In this document: positions 1 to 12,864 of the stretch, piece after piece
Position numbering within the stretch: the first letter of the stretch is position 1
How the letters are laid out: every line of letters starts with the position of its first letter
Source of the DNA: Spirochaetaceae bacterium bin103
Lineage (GTDB): Bacteria > Spirochaetota > Spirochaetia > SZUA-6 > Bin103
Assembly (NCBI GenBank): GCA_002238925.1
Contig: MPNH01000025.1
Coordinates: 25,001 to 68,530 of the forward strand
DNA length: 43,530 nt
Direction of reading: 5' to 3'
Notes under the pieces: generated by a model
Database searches by the model: none
What the model was told of the DNA's origin: nothing
What the model saw: the letters and a program-made list of their open reading frames with translations, nothing else
Translations under genes and position numbers: made by a program

Positions 1-2728
<2,728 letters not shown>

Positions 2729-2873
2729 ATTACTCCGCACTCTCGCCCCCGCGCGGGGCCGAGAGTGCCAACCGGGGCGGCGTTCGCCGCCCAAAGACTC
2801 TTGTCGTTTGGCTGTGCCAAACGACGGTTGCTGGCCGCTGGCCAGCGCCGTTCCCCTGAATCTGAAAATGTAT
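2729..2873 (+). other. 23S-5S spacer with four consecutive hairpins
   Basis: The spacer contains no tRNA. It is nearly filled by four perfect inverted repeats in a row: 2737-2745 with 2760-2768; 2775-2781 with 2786-2792 around a GTTC loop; 2803-2812 with 2816-2825 around TGT; and 2830-2836 with 2840-2846 around GCT. These probably fold in the precursor transcript and may guide RNase processing between 23S and 5S. That role is an inference. Confidence 0.7.
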
Positions 2874-2990
<117 letters not shown>

Positions 2991-3008
2991 ATTTTTTTGG
3001 CTGCTCCG

Positions 3009-3037
3009 TCGACAGCACGGCCCGCATTGCATAGATT
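3009..3037 (+). promoter_or_regulatory. Promoter of the VUT transporter, predicted leaderless
   Basis: TCGACA (3009-3014), a 17-base spacer and TAGATT (3032-3037) match the -35 and -10 consensus at 5/6 and 4/6. Only eight bases separate the -10 box from the ATG at 3046, so transcription should start at or within a few bases of the start codon. There is no Shine-Dalgarno site. Confidence 0.5.
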
Positions 3038-3045
3038 GCGAAGCG

Positions 3046-3753
3046 ATGACCGGTGCCGCAGGGACACGCAGGAGAGCCGAACCGGTTGGCCGCTGGTTGC
3101 CGCTGGTCACCGGGCTGTTCGTTACCGTACTGATCATCTCCAACATCGTGGCCGTGAAGCTGGTCGCCATTGGGCCGCTGGTGGTGACGGCGGCGATCGT
3201 GCTGTTCCCGATCTCTTACATCGTCGCCGACGTGCTCACCGAGGTGTACGGCTACGCGGTGGCGCGGCGCACCATCTGGATCGGGTTCCTGTGCAACCTG
3301 GTGGCAGTGTTGGCCATCGTGCTTGGCGGGCTGATCCCGCCGGCGCCGTTCTGGGAGCAGCAGGCCGCCTACGATGCCATTCTCGGCTACTCGGTGCGCC
3401 TGCTTGCGGCGTCGTTCGTGGCATACGTCGGCGGCGAGTTCCTCAATGCGTTCGTGCTGGCCAAGCTGAAGGTGCGTACCTCCGGCCGCCACCTGTGGCT
3501 GCGCACCATCAGTTCGACCGTGGTGGGGCAGGCGGTGGACTCCGCGCTGTTCGTGGCGGTGGCGTTTGCGGGGGTGTTTGCAGCCAACGAACTGGTGGTT
3601 GCGATGGTGTCGCAGTGGGCGGCCAAGGTGCTCTACGAAACCGCGGCGACGCCGCTGACCTACGCCGCGGTGCGCTTTCTGAAGCGCAGCGAGGGGGTCG
3701 ACTATTACGATCGCGACACCCGGTTCAATCCGCTGGCGCTGCGCGAACAGTAG
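3046..3753 (+). CDS. VUT-family queuosine precursor transporter (YhhQ-like)
   Basis: The 235-residue protein is an integral inner-membrane protein with about six hydrophobic segments. It has the family's features: an N-terminal segment with 'ISNIVAVKLV', then 'FPISYIVADVLTEVYGY' at about residues 64-80. YhhQ/VUT (DUF165) members are known to import queuosine precursors such as preQ0 or preQ1 for tRNA modification. Length is normal for the family. The ATG at 3046 is preferred because a promoter ends eight bases upstream. The gene lies alone between the rRNA operon and the convergent kinase, with nine bases between the two 3' ends. No other queuosine gene is in the window, so the substrate is inferred from the family only. 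Confidence 0.88.
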   Translation: MTGAAGTRRRAEPVGRWLPLVTGLFVTVLIISNIVAVKLVAIGPLVVTAAIVLFPISYIVADVLTEVYGYAVARRTIWIGFLCNLVAVLAIVLGGLIPPAPFWEQQAAYDAILGYSVRLLAASFVAYVGGEFLNAFVLAKLKVRTSGRHLWLRTISSTVVGQAVDSALFVAVAFAGVFAANELVVAMVSQWAAKVLYETAATPLTYAAVRFLKRSEGVDYYDRDTRFNPLALREQ

Positions 3754-3761
3754 CTCGCGGG

Positions 3762-5183
3762 CTACCGGGGGTGGTAGCTGAGCAGCCGGACGTTGGAGCG
3801 GATCCGGGCGCGGCCCGCCTCGATGTTACTCAGTTTGCCGGCGGCGACCTCCTGCAGGAGGAGGTTGCCGAGAGCCGTGGCCTCGACCGGACCGGCGTGC
3901 ACCTCGCAGCCGCTGGCATCGGCGGTAAGCTGGCACAGCAGGCGATTCTGGCTGCCGCCGCCGATCACGTGGATGTGGCGGTAGCGGGTTCCGGTGATTT
4001 CCGTGAGTTGCCGGACCGTGGCGGCGTAGGTACGGGCCAGGCTCTCGAGCACGCCGCGCACCACGGCGCCCGGGGTCCGCGGTACCGGCTGGTCCGTCTC
4101 CCGGCACCAGGCGGCGATGCGGTCCGCCATCCCGTCGTCGGTCAGTCCCGGCTTGTAGAAGCGTTCGTCATCGGGTTCGATGGCAAACTGCGCCGGACCG
4201 GCCGCCTCCGCCATGCTGGCGAGCTCGGCGTAGTCGAACGAGTCGCCTTGCGCGGACCATTGCCGCCGGCACTCCTGCACGATCCACAGCCCCATGATGT
4301 TGCGCAGGAAGCGGATGCCGCCGTCGGCGCCGCCCTCGTTGGTGAAGTTGTGGGCGAAGCTCCGGTCGCCGATGATTGGTCCTGCGCACTCGATGCCGAG
4401 CAGCGACCAGGTTCCGGAGCTGATGTAGACCGACTCCTCCGGTGCGGCCATGGGCGCTCCCACCACCGCCGCGGCCGTGTCGTGACAGGGCGGCAGCACC
4501 ACCCTCAGGCCGGTGGCGGTGGTGCCAAGTTCGGTCGCGACGCCCGGCTGCAGGCCGCCGATCTCGGTGCCGGGCATGACGGTCTCGCTGAACAGCGACC
4601 GCGGAAGCCCGAGGAGGTCGAGGACGCGCGCCGACCAGTCCGCTGTGCGCGGATTGCGCAGCCCGGTAGTGCTCGCGTTGGTCGATTCGTTGACCGCCAC
4701 GCCGCTTAACCAGTAGTGCAACAGGTCCGGCAGCGTGAGGAAGCGCCGGGCGCCGTCCAGCAGCTCGCTTTGCCGCCGCCGCTGCGCGTAGAGTTGGTAC
4801 AGCGTGTTGAACGGCATGGTCTGGATGCCGGTTTCCTCGTACAGGGCGCGCCGCTCGATCAGGCCGTCCACCAGCTCGGCGGCGTGGTCGGTGCGCCCGT
4901 CGCGGTAGTGGTAGGGCAGCCCGAGCAGCGCTCCCGAACCGTCGAGCAGGCCGTAATCGACGCCCCACGTGTCGATGCCGACGCTCACCGGCGCATGCGC
5001 GAGGCCGGCCCGGATGCCCTGCTTGATCTCCTCGTAGAGCCCGAGGATGTTCCAATGCAGGCTGTCGCCGAGGCGTACCGGGGTGTTGTCGAAACGGTGC
5101 ACCACCTCAAACCGTTCCAGGTTGCCGGCGATGACGCGCCCGCTCTCGGCGCCTAGATCTACGGCGAGGAAGGTGTCAGCCAC
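3762..5183 (-). CDS. rhaB: FGGY-family carbohydrate kinase, rhamnulokinase-like
   Basis: The 473-residue protein should phosphorylate a ketose sugar in the cytoplasm. The N-terminus has the ATPase-fold phosphate loop 'DLGAESGRV' (residues 8-16) and 'GIDTWGVDYGLL' (about 69-80), whose second Asp is the expected catalytic base. 'YISSGTWSLLG' (about 249-259) and 'VIGGGSQNRLLCQLTADA' near the C-terminus fit the second FGGY domain. Rhamnulokinase is the closest family I recognise. L-fucose isomerase is encoded 3.4 kb away, so fuculose is a possible real substrate; no aldolase is present to decide. It starts with GTG at 5183, overlapping the PHP gene's stop by eight bases, so the two are cotranscribed leftward. 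Confidence 0.85.
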   Translation of the reverse strand: MADTFLAVDLGAESGRVIAGNLERFEVVHRFDNTPVRLGDSLHWNILGLYEEIKQGIRAGLAHAPVSVGIDTWGVDYGLLDGSGALLGLPYHYRDGRTDHAAELVDGLIERRALYEETGIQTMPFNTLYQLYAQRRRQSELLDGARRFLTLPDLLHYWLSGVAVNESTNASTTGLRNPRTADWSARVLDLLGLPRSLFSETVMPGTEIGGLQPGVATELGTTATGLRVVLPPCHDTAAAVVGAPMAAPEESVYISSGTWSLLGIECAGPIIGDRSFAHNFTNEGGADGGIRFLRNIMGLWIVQECRRQWSAQGDSFDYAELASMAEAAGPAQFAIEPDDERFYKPGLTDDGMADRIAAWCRETDQPVPRTPGAVVRGVLESLARTYAATVRQLTEITGTRYRHIHVIGGGSQNRLLCQLTADASGCEVHAGPVEATALGNLLLQEVAAGKLSNIEAGRARIRSNVRLLSYHPR

Positions 5184-6513
5184 CGTGCCGCTCCGTGTGC
5201 CGAGCCGCGTCGCGCAGATGGGCGAGGGCGGCCCGCGGGCCGACGGCGGTCAGTTCGGCGGCGGCGTCGGGGCCGAGCGGCGGCAGGCGGCCTACCGCGG
5301 CGAAGAACTCGTTGCGCCGCGCCCGGTCGGGATACAGCGCGGCGGCGCCGGCTCCGCAATACGGAAATGCCGCGTAACGCGCCAGGATGGTGTGGCCGAC
5401 GAACACCTCGGCGCCGGTTACGAACACGTCGCGGTACGGTGCCAGGAGCGGGCTGTCCAGGTCATCGTAGTCGGCCAGCCCGTCCGCGTTCATCTCGGTG
5501 CCGACGCCCACGGGCAGGTGCCGGCGCCTTACCTCGGCCATCAGCTGCTGCAGGCGACGCGGGTCCGTTACCAGGCCGGGTACCACGTTCACGGAAGCCA
5601 CGCCGCGTACTTCCAGGGCGTCGAGCCATGCCGCCGGATCCGACTCGCCGCGGCTGGTGCCGTCGCGCCAGGCGGCCATCGGGATCGCGTCGCTGTCCCG
5701 CACCCAGTCGAAGAACACGCCGATCTCCGGGAACGAGGCGGGCCCCGGCTGCTGGTAGGCAACGCCGCCGTGCTTGATCAGGCGGCGGCGCACCAGGTCC
5801 TGCAGGGCGCCGTGCGGCAGGCCGGCAACGGTTCCCGCGGGTTGATCCAGAATGTCGGCCCAGAACGCGGCACGGTGCTGCGCGTCGGGCAGCACCTGCG
5901 CCGCGCGTGCCAGGTAGGCGCGCACGATGTGGCGCTCGGTCGGGCTGCGTCCCGGCGTGTGCGCGGCTACGTCCTGTTCGTAGGACAGGGCGATCCGCGG
6001 CAGCAGCGCGTTGATCCGCTCGACGACGTCCGCGTTGCGGGCCGCGGCGCGCGCGCGCAACTCCTGCGCCAGCGCAAAGGTAGGCATGTCCGGCCGCGGC
6101 GTGCGCGGGAAGGCGGCGCCCATCACGTAGCAGATGCCGGGCTCGCCGGGCGAGTTGGTCTCCGCGGCGGCGAATTCGGGCGCGTACGTGCGCGTCTCGA
6201 TGTGCGCGGCGGCGCGCAACCCGAGGACGGCAGCGGCCTCGAGAAACTCGTCCGCGGCGTCGAGCACGTCGAAATCGGTGGTCGCGGCGGCGTACAGGCC
6301 CCACTCGCGTGCTTGCAGGGCGACGTGGCTCGGCGACAAGCCGGCAATGTTGAACGAGAAGAAGGTGTGCAGGTGCATGTTGACCGGCGCGCCGGCATCC
6401 GGCGGCACCGGCGCAGGCATGGCAGCGGCGCAGCGGCGTATAGCGGCACGCCGCTCGTCACGGTCGAACGAATCGAGGGGGTCGGTGGATACGGCGGCCG
6501 ATTGCAGACTCAC
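5176..6513 (-). CDS. PHP-domain protein of unknown substrate
   Basis: This 445-residue cytoplasmic protein has a polymerase-and-histidinol-phosphatase type metal site. It shows 'MHLHTFFSFN' (His-x-His) near residue 48 and a Glu in 'AHIETRTYAPEF'. The usual 'TDHD' appears here as 'TDFD', so one metal-ligand His is missing; 'GVGTEMNADGL' lies towards the C-terminus. The frame stays open far upstream to 7335, but that extension is antisense to another gene. I chose GTG at 6513 because a strong promoter ends seven bases before it and the PHP motif follows soon after. It sits directly upstream of the FGGY kinase, so a role in sugar or sugar-phosphate metabolism is plausible. The reaction is unknown. 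Confidence 0.7.
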   Translation of the reverse strand: MSLQSAAVSTDPLDSFDRDERRAAIRRCAAAMPAPVPPDAGAPVNMHLHTFFSFNIAGLSPSHVALQAREWGLYAAATTDFDVLDAADEFLEAAAVLGLRAAAHIETRTYAPEFAAAETNSPGEPGICYVMGAAFPRTPRPDMPTFALAQELRARAAARNADVVERINALLPRIALSYEQDVAAHTPGRSPTERHIVRAYLARAAQVLPDAQHRAAFWADILDQPAGTVAGLPHGALQDLVRRRLIKHGGVAYQQPGPASFPEIGVFFDWVRDSDAIPMAAWRDGTSRGESDPAAWLDALEVRGVASVNVVPGLVTDPRRLQQLMAEVRRRHLPVGVGTEMNADGLADYDDLDSPLLAPYRDVFVTGAEVFVGHTILARYAAFPYCGAGAAALYPDRARRNEFFAAVGRLPPLGPDAAAELTAVGPRAALAHLRDAARHTERHGG

Positions 6514-6520
6514 GGCGATG

Positions 6521-6549
6521 AGTATACGGGTCCGGGCGGCGCCGGTCAG
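6521..6549 (-). promoter_or_regulatory. Promoter of PHP-kinase operon, predicted leaderless
   Basis: On the minus strand CTGACC (6549-6544), 17 bases, TATACT (6526-6521) form a good sigma-70-like promoter. The GTG start of the PHP gene follows after seven bases, which leaves no room for a Shine-Dalgarno site. Confidence 0.6.
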
Positions 6550-6634
6550 CGGCGCCCGCGAGGTCGGCGAGGTCGGCCGCTGGCGCTCCCGTTCCGCGCA
6601 ATCGCCGCCCCGTTGCGTTTCCTTCGGAGTGCGC

Positions 6635-6664
6635 TTAACATGGTCGCTACAGCAGCCAGATAAT
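6635..6664 (+). promoter_or_regulatory. Promoter of 256-aa gene
   Basis: TTAACA (6635-6640), an 18-base spacer and GATAAT (6659-6664), each 5/6 to consensus. Transcription would begin near 6671, ten or so bases before the TTG start at 6682. It lies back to back with the leftward PHP promoter about 85 bp away. Confidence 0.5.
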
Positions 6665-6681
6665 GGCTGTTCAGGTACAGG

Positions 6682-7452
6682 TTGGCACATCCGCAAACGG
6701 CGACGTTTTCCGAGGGCGACCTTGATTACATCATGGATTCGCTGGCCACCGATACCCGCGAGCGGGCCACTTTGGCCCGTGCGGTGCGTGAGGATCGCGA
6801 TATTCGCGAGGCAGTGCTCGCCGACGAGCGCGTATTCCGCGCCGTGCTCGATACCGAGGAAGCGTTCGTCAACGTCTCCGGCTACCTGTTCTTCTCCGTG
6901 CTGCTGTTGCGTGCGCTGCGCGACCTGCAGGACCGGGGTTACACCCTGGAGCGGGAGGGCGATCTCACCATGCCGGTGTTCGACAGCGCCGACGTGTGTG
7001 CGTTCCTGCAGCCGGAGCAGATCCGCGACTACCTGGTTGCCGTGCTCGCCGGCTTCGTGAAGAGCGAGCAACGCATGGTGGTGGTTCGCCGCCCGCAAGG
7101 AAAGCCGCGCGCCATGCGCGTCAACGACCTCGATCTGCGCAGTCTGATCCGCTACTGCAGGGCAATCGACGAGGAGCACCGCTTCGGCCTGTATCGCCAC
7201 ATCGCCGACCTGTGCCTGTTCGCCTCCGGAGTGTTCTCGTCCGATCGGGTCTGGGGCTACACCGCCGCGACCTGGATTGAGCAGGGCACCCTGTTCTACT
7301 CCCTCGCCGCGGGCCACCGGCAAGCGAGCTATCATGAACTCGGTGATACCTTGAGCGCCCTGTCCGAGAATTTCTTGCTGGCGGTGAAGCCGCTGCGGCT
7401 GATCGCGGATCGCTACCTGGGCGCCATGCGCGACGAGGTGTTCGGCGGCTAG
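6682..7452 (+). CDS. Conserved-looking protein of unknown function
   Basis: I do not recognise this 256-residue protein. It is soluble by appearance, rich in Arg, Asp and Leu, and mostly helical. Its first 60 residues are strongly charged ('RERATLARAVREDRDIRE'). No signal peptide, catalytic motif or cysteine cluster is obvious. The start is uncertain: TTG at 6682 fits the promoter upstream and keeps most of the frame, while ATG at 6733 would remove 17 residues. It is followed after 12 bases by the CNNM/CBS membrane protein, so the pair is probably cotranscribed. Base composition and codon use match the housekeeping genes around it, so it is likely a real ancestral gene. Confidence 0.75.
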   Translation: MAHPQTATFSEGDLDYIMDSLATDTRERATLARAVREDRDIREAVLADERVFRAVLDTEEAFVNVSGYLFFSVLLLRALRDLQDRGYTLEREGDLTMPVFDSADVCAFLQPEQIRDYLVAVLAGFVKSEQRMVVVRRPQGKPRAMRVNDLDLRSLIRYCRAIDEEHRFGLYRHIADLCLFASGVFSSDRVWGYTAATWIEQGTLFYSLAAGHRQASYHELGDTLSALSENFLLAVKPLRLIADRYLGAMRDEVFGG

Positions 7453-7464
7453 CGCCCGCGTACC

Positions 7465-8559
7465 ATGCTGTTACTCATTCTGCTCCTGGCGGGAACGCTG
7501 GGATTCTCCTTCCTGTGCTCTATCCTGGAGGCAGTAATTCTTAGCGTGACACCCAGTTACGTGGTCGCCATCAACAAGAAACGGCCCGTTACCGGTGGTC
7601 TGCTGGCGGCTTACAAGCGCGACGCCCAGCGCCCGCTGGCGGCGATTCTGGCACTCAATACCATTGCCAACACCGCCGGGGCCACCGGCGTTGGAGCCCA
7701 GGCGGCGGTCCTGTTCGGCAGCGGTGCGGTCGGCGTGGTATCGGCGGTGCTGACGCTGCTGGTGCTGTTTGTTTCCGAGATCATTCCCAAGACGATCGGC
7801 GCGACCTACTGGCGCGGACTGGCGCCGGCCGCGACCCGGGTCACGCAGATCCTGATCTACGCGATGTATCCGTTCGTGTGGGCGGGCGGGGGATTGCGCC
7901 GCCTGGTGCAGCGCGGCCGCCGTCCGGCCCGGGTCAGCCCCGACGAGCTGCGCGCCCTGGCGGAACTCGGCAAGCAGGAGGGCGTGGTACAGGACAGCGA
8001 GTCCCGGGTGCTGCAGAACGTGATCCGGTTCGGCTCATTGCGCGTGCGGGAAATCATGACGCCGCGTACCGTGGTGGTGGCGTTCCCGGAGCAGGCTACG
8101 GTGCAGGAGGTGCTCGACGACCGCAACGGGTTGACGTTCTCGCGCATTCCCACCTACGCGGACAGCATCGAGACGGTGACCGGGTACGTCCTCAAGAGCG
8201 ACCTGCTGCTCAGTGCCGCGCAGGGGTTCCCGCAACGGCGGCTGGCGGAGTTGAAGCGCAGCATCGGCATGGTGCCGGAGTCGCAACCGTTGCGCGAGGT
8301 GTTCACCCGGTTTCTCGACGAGCGCCAGCATATCGCCGTGCTGGTGGACCAGTACGGCGGCATGGCCGGTGTCGTCACCATGGAGGACGTGATGGAGTCG
8401 CTGCTCGGCAGCGAGATCGTCGACGAGTCGGACGTCGAGATCGACATGCAGAAGTTGGCGCGCCGGCGCTGGGAGCGGCGCGCGCGCCAGATGGGCGTTA
8501 CCGACGCGCTCGCCCCCACGCCGCAGCCGAACCCGCCGGTGGACAGCGAACCACAATAG
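7465..8559 (+). CDS. CNNM transmembrane and CBS-pair protein (CorC/TlyC-like)
   Basis: The 364-residue inner-membrane protein has an N-terminal CNNM (DUF21) domain of about 150 residues. It has several membrane segments and the family marks 'SILEAVILSVTPSY' and 'SEIIPKTIGATYW'. Residues about 190-320 form a cytoplasmic CBS pair with 'REIMTPRTVVVAF' and 'GMAGVVTMEDVMESLLGSEI'. Related proteins (CorC, MpfA, 'hemolysin') handle magnesium or cobalt efflux and bind adenosine nucleotides. The usual C-terminal CorC/HlyC domain is absent; the protein ends in a basic and then Pro-rich tail. It is second in a two-gene unit and ends only three bases from the convergent fucose isomerase gene. Confidence 0.88.
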   Translation: MLLLILLLAGTLGFSFLCSILEAVILSVTPSYVVAINKKRPVTGGLLAAYKRDAQRPLAAILALNTIANTAGATGVGAQAAVLFGSGAVGVVSAVLTLLVLFVSEIIPKTIGATYWRGLAPAATRVTQILIYAMYPFVWAGGGLRRLVQRGRRPARVSPDELRALAELGKQEGVVQDSESRVLQNVIRFGSLRVREIMTPRTVVVAFPEQATVQEVLDDRNGLTFSRIPTYADSIETVTGYVLKSDLLLSAAQGFPQRRLAELKRSIGMVPESQPLREVFTRFLDERQHIAVLVDQYGGMAGVVTMEDVMESLLGSEIVDESDVEIDMQKLARRRWERRARQMGVTDALAPTPQPNPPVDSEPQ

Positions 8560-8562
8560 ATC

Positions 8563-10371
<1,809 letters not shown>

Positions 10372-10451
10372 TCTGCTGTTCTCCTCGGCGGGACTCGCAT
10401 CAGTCTAAAGGAGGAGGCCGCGTTCCGTCCGGGCTCTGCAACACAAAGTAC

Positions 10452-10481
10452 TTGACCGATTTTCATTCCGGCGGCTATGTT
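10452..10481 (+). promoter_or_regulatory. Promoter of membrane protein-regulator-uppS operon, predicted leaderless
   Basis: TTGACC (10452-10457), 18 bases, TATGTT (10476-10481). The ATG at 10490 follows after eight bases with no Shine-Dalgarno site. The same TTGAC-N18-TATGTT arrangement occurs before the bacilliredoxin gene. Confidence 0.55.
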
Positions 10482-10489
10482 GGGCTCCC

Positions 10490-11086
10490 ATGCTGAGTAT
10501 GCAGGCGCCGCACCGTGCGGCGGAAGAGCACCGCGCCGCGGAGGATCTGCAATTCATCCGCCACGCCATGGAGCGGGCCAACCGCTTTCACGCGGTGCCC
10601 GGAATCGGACTGGTAATAATGGGCGCGACCGCGGTGGCGGCCGCGGGTCTGGCAACGATTGCGCCCGCGCGCCTGTGGCTGGCAGTCTGGATAGCCGACG
10701 CGGTGCTTGCCGTGGGTATTGGCCTCCTTACCATGTACCGCAAGGCGCGCTCGGTGAACGTGCCGGTGGCATCGCCGTCGGGACAGGCGTTCCTGTTCAG
10801 CTTCTCGCCGCCGATCGCCGCCGGCATTGTCATCACCCTCGCCTTTGCGGCGCATGAAGTAACCCACCTGCTGCCGGGGATGTGGCTGGTCCTGTACGGC
10901 CTCGCCGCCCTGACTGGCGGCGCTTTTTCGGTGCGCGCGGTGTCGCTGATGGGCGGCTGTTTCCTGTTGCTCGGCGGCGTGACGTTGCTGGCGCCGGCCG
11001 GATTGGCGAACCTGTTCATGGCCATTGGCTTCGGCGCGCTGCATATCGGCTTCGGCGCGTACCTGGCGTTTCGCCATGGCGGCTGA
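10490..11086 (+). CDS. Polytopic membrane protein of unknown function
   Basis: The 198-residue protein begins with a charged 35-residue stretch and then has about six hydrophobic segments, starting 'AVPGIGLVIMGATAVAAAG'. I recognise no transport motif. Its stop overlaps the start of a winged-helix regulator by 11 bases. Small multi-pass proteins paired with such regulators are common in bacteria, and the regulator probably controls this unit. The start at 10490 is supported by the promoter that ends eight bases earlier. It heads an apparent operon with the regulator and the isoprenyl transferase. Confidence 0.75.
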   Translation: MLSMQAPHRAAEEHRAAEDLQFIRHAMERANRFHAVPGIGLVIMGATAVAAAGLATIAPARLWLAVWIADAVLAVGIGLLTMYRKARSVNVPVASPSGQAFLFSFSPPIAAGIVITLAFAAHEVTHLLPGMWLVLYGLAALTGGAFSVRAVSLMGGCFLLLGGVTLLAPAGLANLFMAIGFGALHIGFGAYLAFRHGG

Positions 11087-11492
11087 CCGCACGGTGGCGG
11101 CTGGCCGGATGGTGGCGGCCGATCGCATGGTGGCGGCTCCGCTGCTGGACGGACAGTTGCGCGCGGCCATTCGGGGGCTCACCATGCCGTCCGAGCCCGG
11201 GCTGGACCGGCTCATCCACGAGCGCACCAGGCTGGCGATCATGAGCACGCTGGCGGTGGTGGACACGGTCAGCTTCAGTCAACTGAAGCGGTTGCTGAGC
11301 GCCACCGACGGCAACCTGAGCGTACACGCCCGCAAGCTGGAGGATGCCCGCTACGTAAGGACCACCAAGACGTTCGACGGCCGCGTGCCGCACACGACCT
11401 ACCGGCTGACCACGGCCGGGCGCCGGGCGTTGCAGGGCTACCTGGGGTACATGGAGAGCCTGATTTCGGCGATGAAGGGGGATGGACGATGA
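11076..11492 (+). CDS. Winged-helix transcriptional regulator
   Basis: This is a 138-residue DNA-binding protein of the MarR/PadR-like winged-helix group (HTH_34 type). The core from about residue 45 reads '[20 protein letters not shown]', then '[20 protein letters not shown]' as the recognition-helix region, then a wing with '[11 protein letters not shown]'. The ATG at 11076 lies inside the preceding gene and is used here. A shorter form from 11184 would still include the whole domain. The first 35 residues contain a repeated '[15 protein letters not shown]' and may be poorly ordered. Its stop overlaps the uppS start (ATGA). It likely autoregulates the operon; its ligand is unknown. Confidence 0.82.
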   Translation: MAADRTVAAGRMVAADRMVAAPLLDGQLRAAIRGLTMPSEPGLDRLIHERTRLAIMSTLAVVDTVSFSQLKRLLSATDGNLSVHARKLEDARYVRTTKTFDGRVPHTTYRLTTAGRRALQGYLGYMESLISAMKGDGR

Positions 11493-12319
11493 CGGCGCCG
11501 GATGGTCTGCACGTAGGCATCATCATGGACGGCAACGGCCGCTGGGCGGCCCGCCAGGGCAACGGCCGCTACGCCGGTCATCGCGCCGGCGCTCGGACGG
11601 TGCGCGCCTGCGTGCGCGCCGCGCCCGACTGCGGGGTGCGCGTACTTACGCTTTACGCGTTCTCCACCAACAACTGGAAGCGGCCGGAGCGCGAGGTGCG
11701 CTTGCTGCTGCGCCTGTTCGAGCGCCATCTGCACAGCGAGATCGACGAGTGCGTTGCGAACGGCGTGCGTATCCAGGTGATCGGGCGCCGCGACCGGCTC
11801 GGCGACAGCTTGCGCGCCGCGATCGACACGGCGGAGCGGGCGACGCGCGACGGTGAGCGTCTGCTGCTGCGGCTGGCCATTGACTACTCGGCGCGCGACG
11901 CGATCCTCGCCGCCGCCGAGCGGATCGGAGAACTCTCCTCCTCGGGCGAGGAACGCCGGCAGGCGTTTGGCCAGTTGGTGTCCGGCCAACCATGCGAGTG
12001 CCAGCCGGTCCAGGATGTGGACCTGATCATCCGCACCGGCGGCGAGTGCCGGCTGAGCGATTTCCTGCTGTGGGAGTCGGCCTATGCCGAACTGTACTTC
12101 ACCGAGGTGATGTGGCCCGACTTCGGGCGCAGCGAGTTGCGCGCGGCGATTTCCGAATTCCACGGCCGCGAGCGCCGCTTCGGCACCGTTCCGGCAGCCG
12201 CCCCCGTTCCGGCAGCCGGTCTCCACCCGGCTGCTCCGGCATCGGCGGCAGCGCCCGCGGCCGCGGTGGGCGCCGGCGTGACTTCGGTCGCGGCTGCACC
12301 CGCGGCCGCCGGCACCTGA
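11489..12319 (+). CDS. uppS: Isoprenyl (undecaprenyl) diphosphate synthase
   Basis: The 276-residue cis-prenyltransferase condenses isopentenyl diphosphate units into the lipid carrier for peptidoglycan and other cell-surface polymers. '[11 protein letters not shown]' (10-20) carries the catalytic Asp and the phosphate site. 'GHRAGA' and '[14 protein letters not shown]' (about 54-67) and the final '[20 protein letters not shown]' are family blocks. The last usually reads RTGGEQRLSNFLLWQ, so Cys, Asp and Glu replace common residues while both Arg and the Ser are kept. The C-terminus carries about 45 extra Ala/Pro-rich residues. It overlaps the regulator gene by four bases, an unusual regulatory neighbour for uppS; no cdsA or dxr follows. 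Confidence 0.92.
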   Translation: MTAPDGLHVGIIMDGNGRWAARQGNGRYAGHRAGARTVRACVRAAPDCGVRVLTLYAFSTNNWKRPEREVRLLLRLFERHLHSEIDECVANGVRIQVIGRRDRLGDSLRAAIDTAERATRDGERLLLRLAIDYSARDAILAAAERIGELSSSGEERRQAFGQLVSGQPCECQPVQDVDLIIRTGGECRLSDFLLWESAYAELYFTEVMWPDFGRSELRAAISEFHGRERRFGTVPAAAPVPAAGLHPAAPASAAAPAAAVGAGVTSVAAAPAAAGT

Positions 12320-12372
12320 GTGCCGTCGCCAGCGAATGCCGCCGGTGGTGATCCCGCCGGGAGGTAACTGCG

Positions 12373-12822
12373 ATGAGCACGCGATTCCGCGTACCCCCAC
12401 GGCTGCAGCCGCTCGACCGGAACCTGACGGCCTGGATGGACCGCCGTGGTGTCCTGTTGCTGCGGGTAGCGGTCGGCGTGGTGTTTGTGTGGTTCGGCGC
12501 GCTCAAGTTGATTCCCGAGGCGAGTCCGGCCGCGGGGCTGATCGTGTCGACCTATCCGTTCCTGCCGGCGCCGCTGTTCGTGCCGTTCGTTGGCTGCTGG
12601 GAGATCGTGATCGGACTCGGCTTCGTGACCGGCCGATTCCTGCGTGTCACGGTGGCGCTGATGTACCTCCAGATGCTCGGGGCGATGTCGCCGATCGTGT
12701 TGAATCCGGCCGCCGTCTTCGCGCAGCCACCGTTCGTGCTCACGCTTGAGGGGCAGTACATCATCAAGAACCTGGTGCTGCTCGCGGCCGCCATCGTCAT
12801 CGGCGCACGGGCGCGGCGTTAG
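12373..12822 (+). CDS. DoxX-family membrane protein
   Basis: This 149-residue protein has four hydrophobic segments in the DoxX arrangement. The first helix holds 'LLRVAVGVVFVWFGALKL', the second 'PLFVPFVGCWEIVIGLGFV', and the C-terminal helix 'NLVLLAAAIVIGARARR' ends with positive charges. DoxX relatives are small quinone- or redox-linked membrane proteins of mostly unknown activity. A GAGG at 12361-12364 places the start at 12373. It follows uppS by 53 bases on the same strand and may be read from the same promoter. It faces the convergent copA gene. Confidence 0.8.
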   Translation: MSTRFRVPPRLQPLDRNLTAWMDRRGVLLLRVAVGVVFVWFGALKLIPEASPAAGLIVSTYPFLPAPLFVPFVGCWEIVIGLGFVTGRFLRVTVALMYLQMLGAMSPIVLNPAAVFAQPPFVLTLEGQYIIKNLVLLAAAIVIGARARR

Positions 12823-12832
12823 CTGCGGCGGT

Positions 12833-12852
12833 GCCGCCCACACCGTGGCGGC
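12833..12852. terminator. Hairpin between convergent doxX-like and copA genes
   Basis: GCCGCC at 12833-12838 pairs with GGCGGC at 12847-12852 around an eight-base loop. It lies in the 42-base gap between the two convergent 3' ends. There is no T tract on either side, so it is only a possible terminator. Confidence 0.3.
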
Positions 12853-12864
12853 GCGGGACCCCTT

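Noticed and set aside
2991..2998. T7 run after 5S as an intrinsic terminator
   Set aside because: The only stem before it is 5S helix I, which spans the whole molecule; termination there is possible but not supportable as a separate site.
5047..6663. 538-codon plus-strand frame opposite the kinase and PHP genes
   Set aside because: Low-complexity GC-rich shadow frame with no domain; the minus strand has clear families.
6514..7335. In-frame upstream extension of the PHP protein
   Set aside because: It runs antisense through the 256-aa gene, and a promoter lies just before the GTG at 6513.
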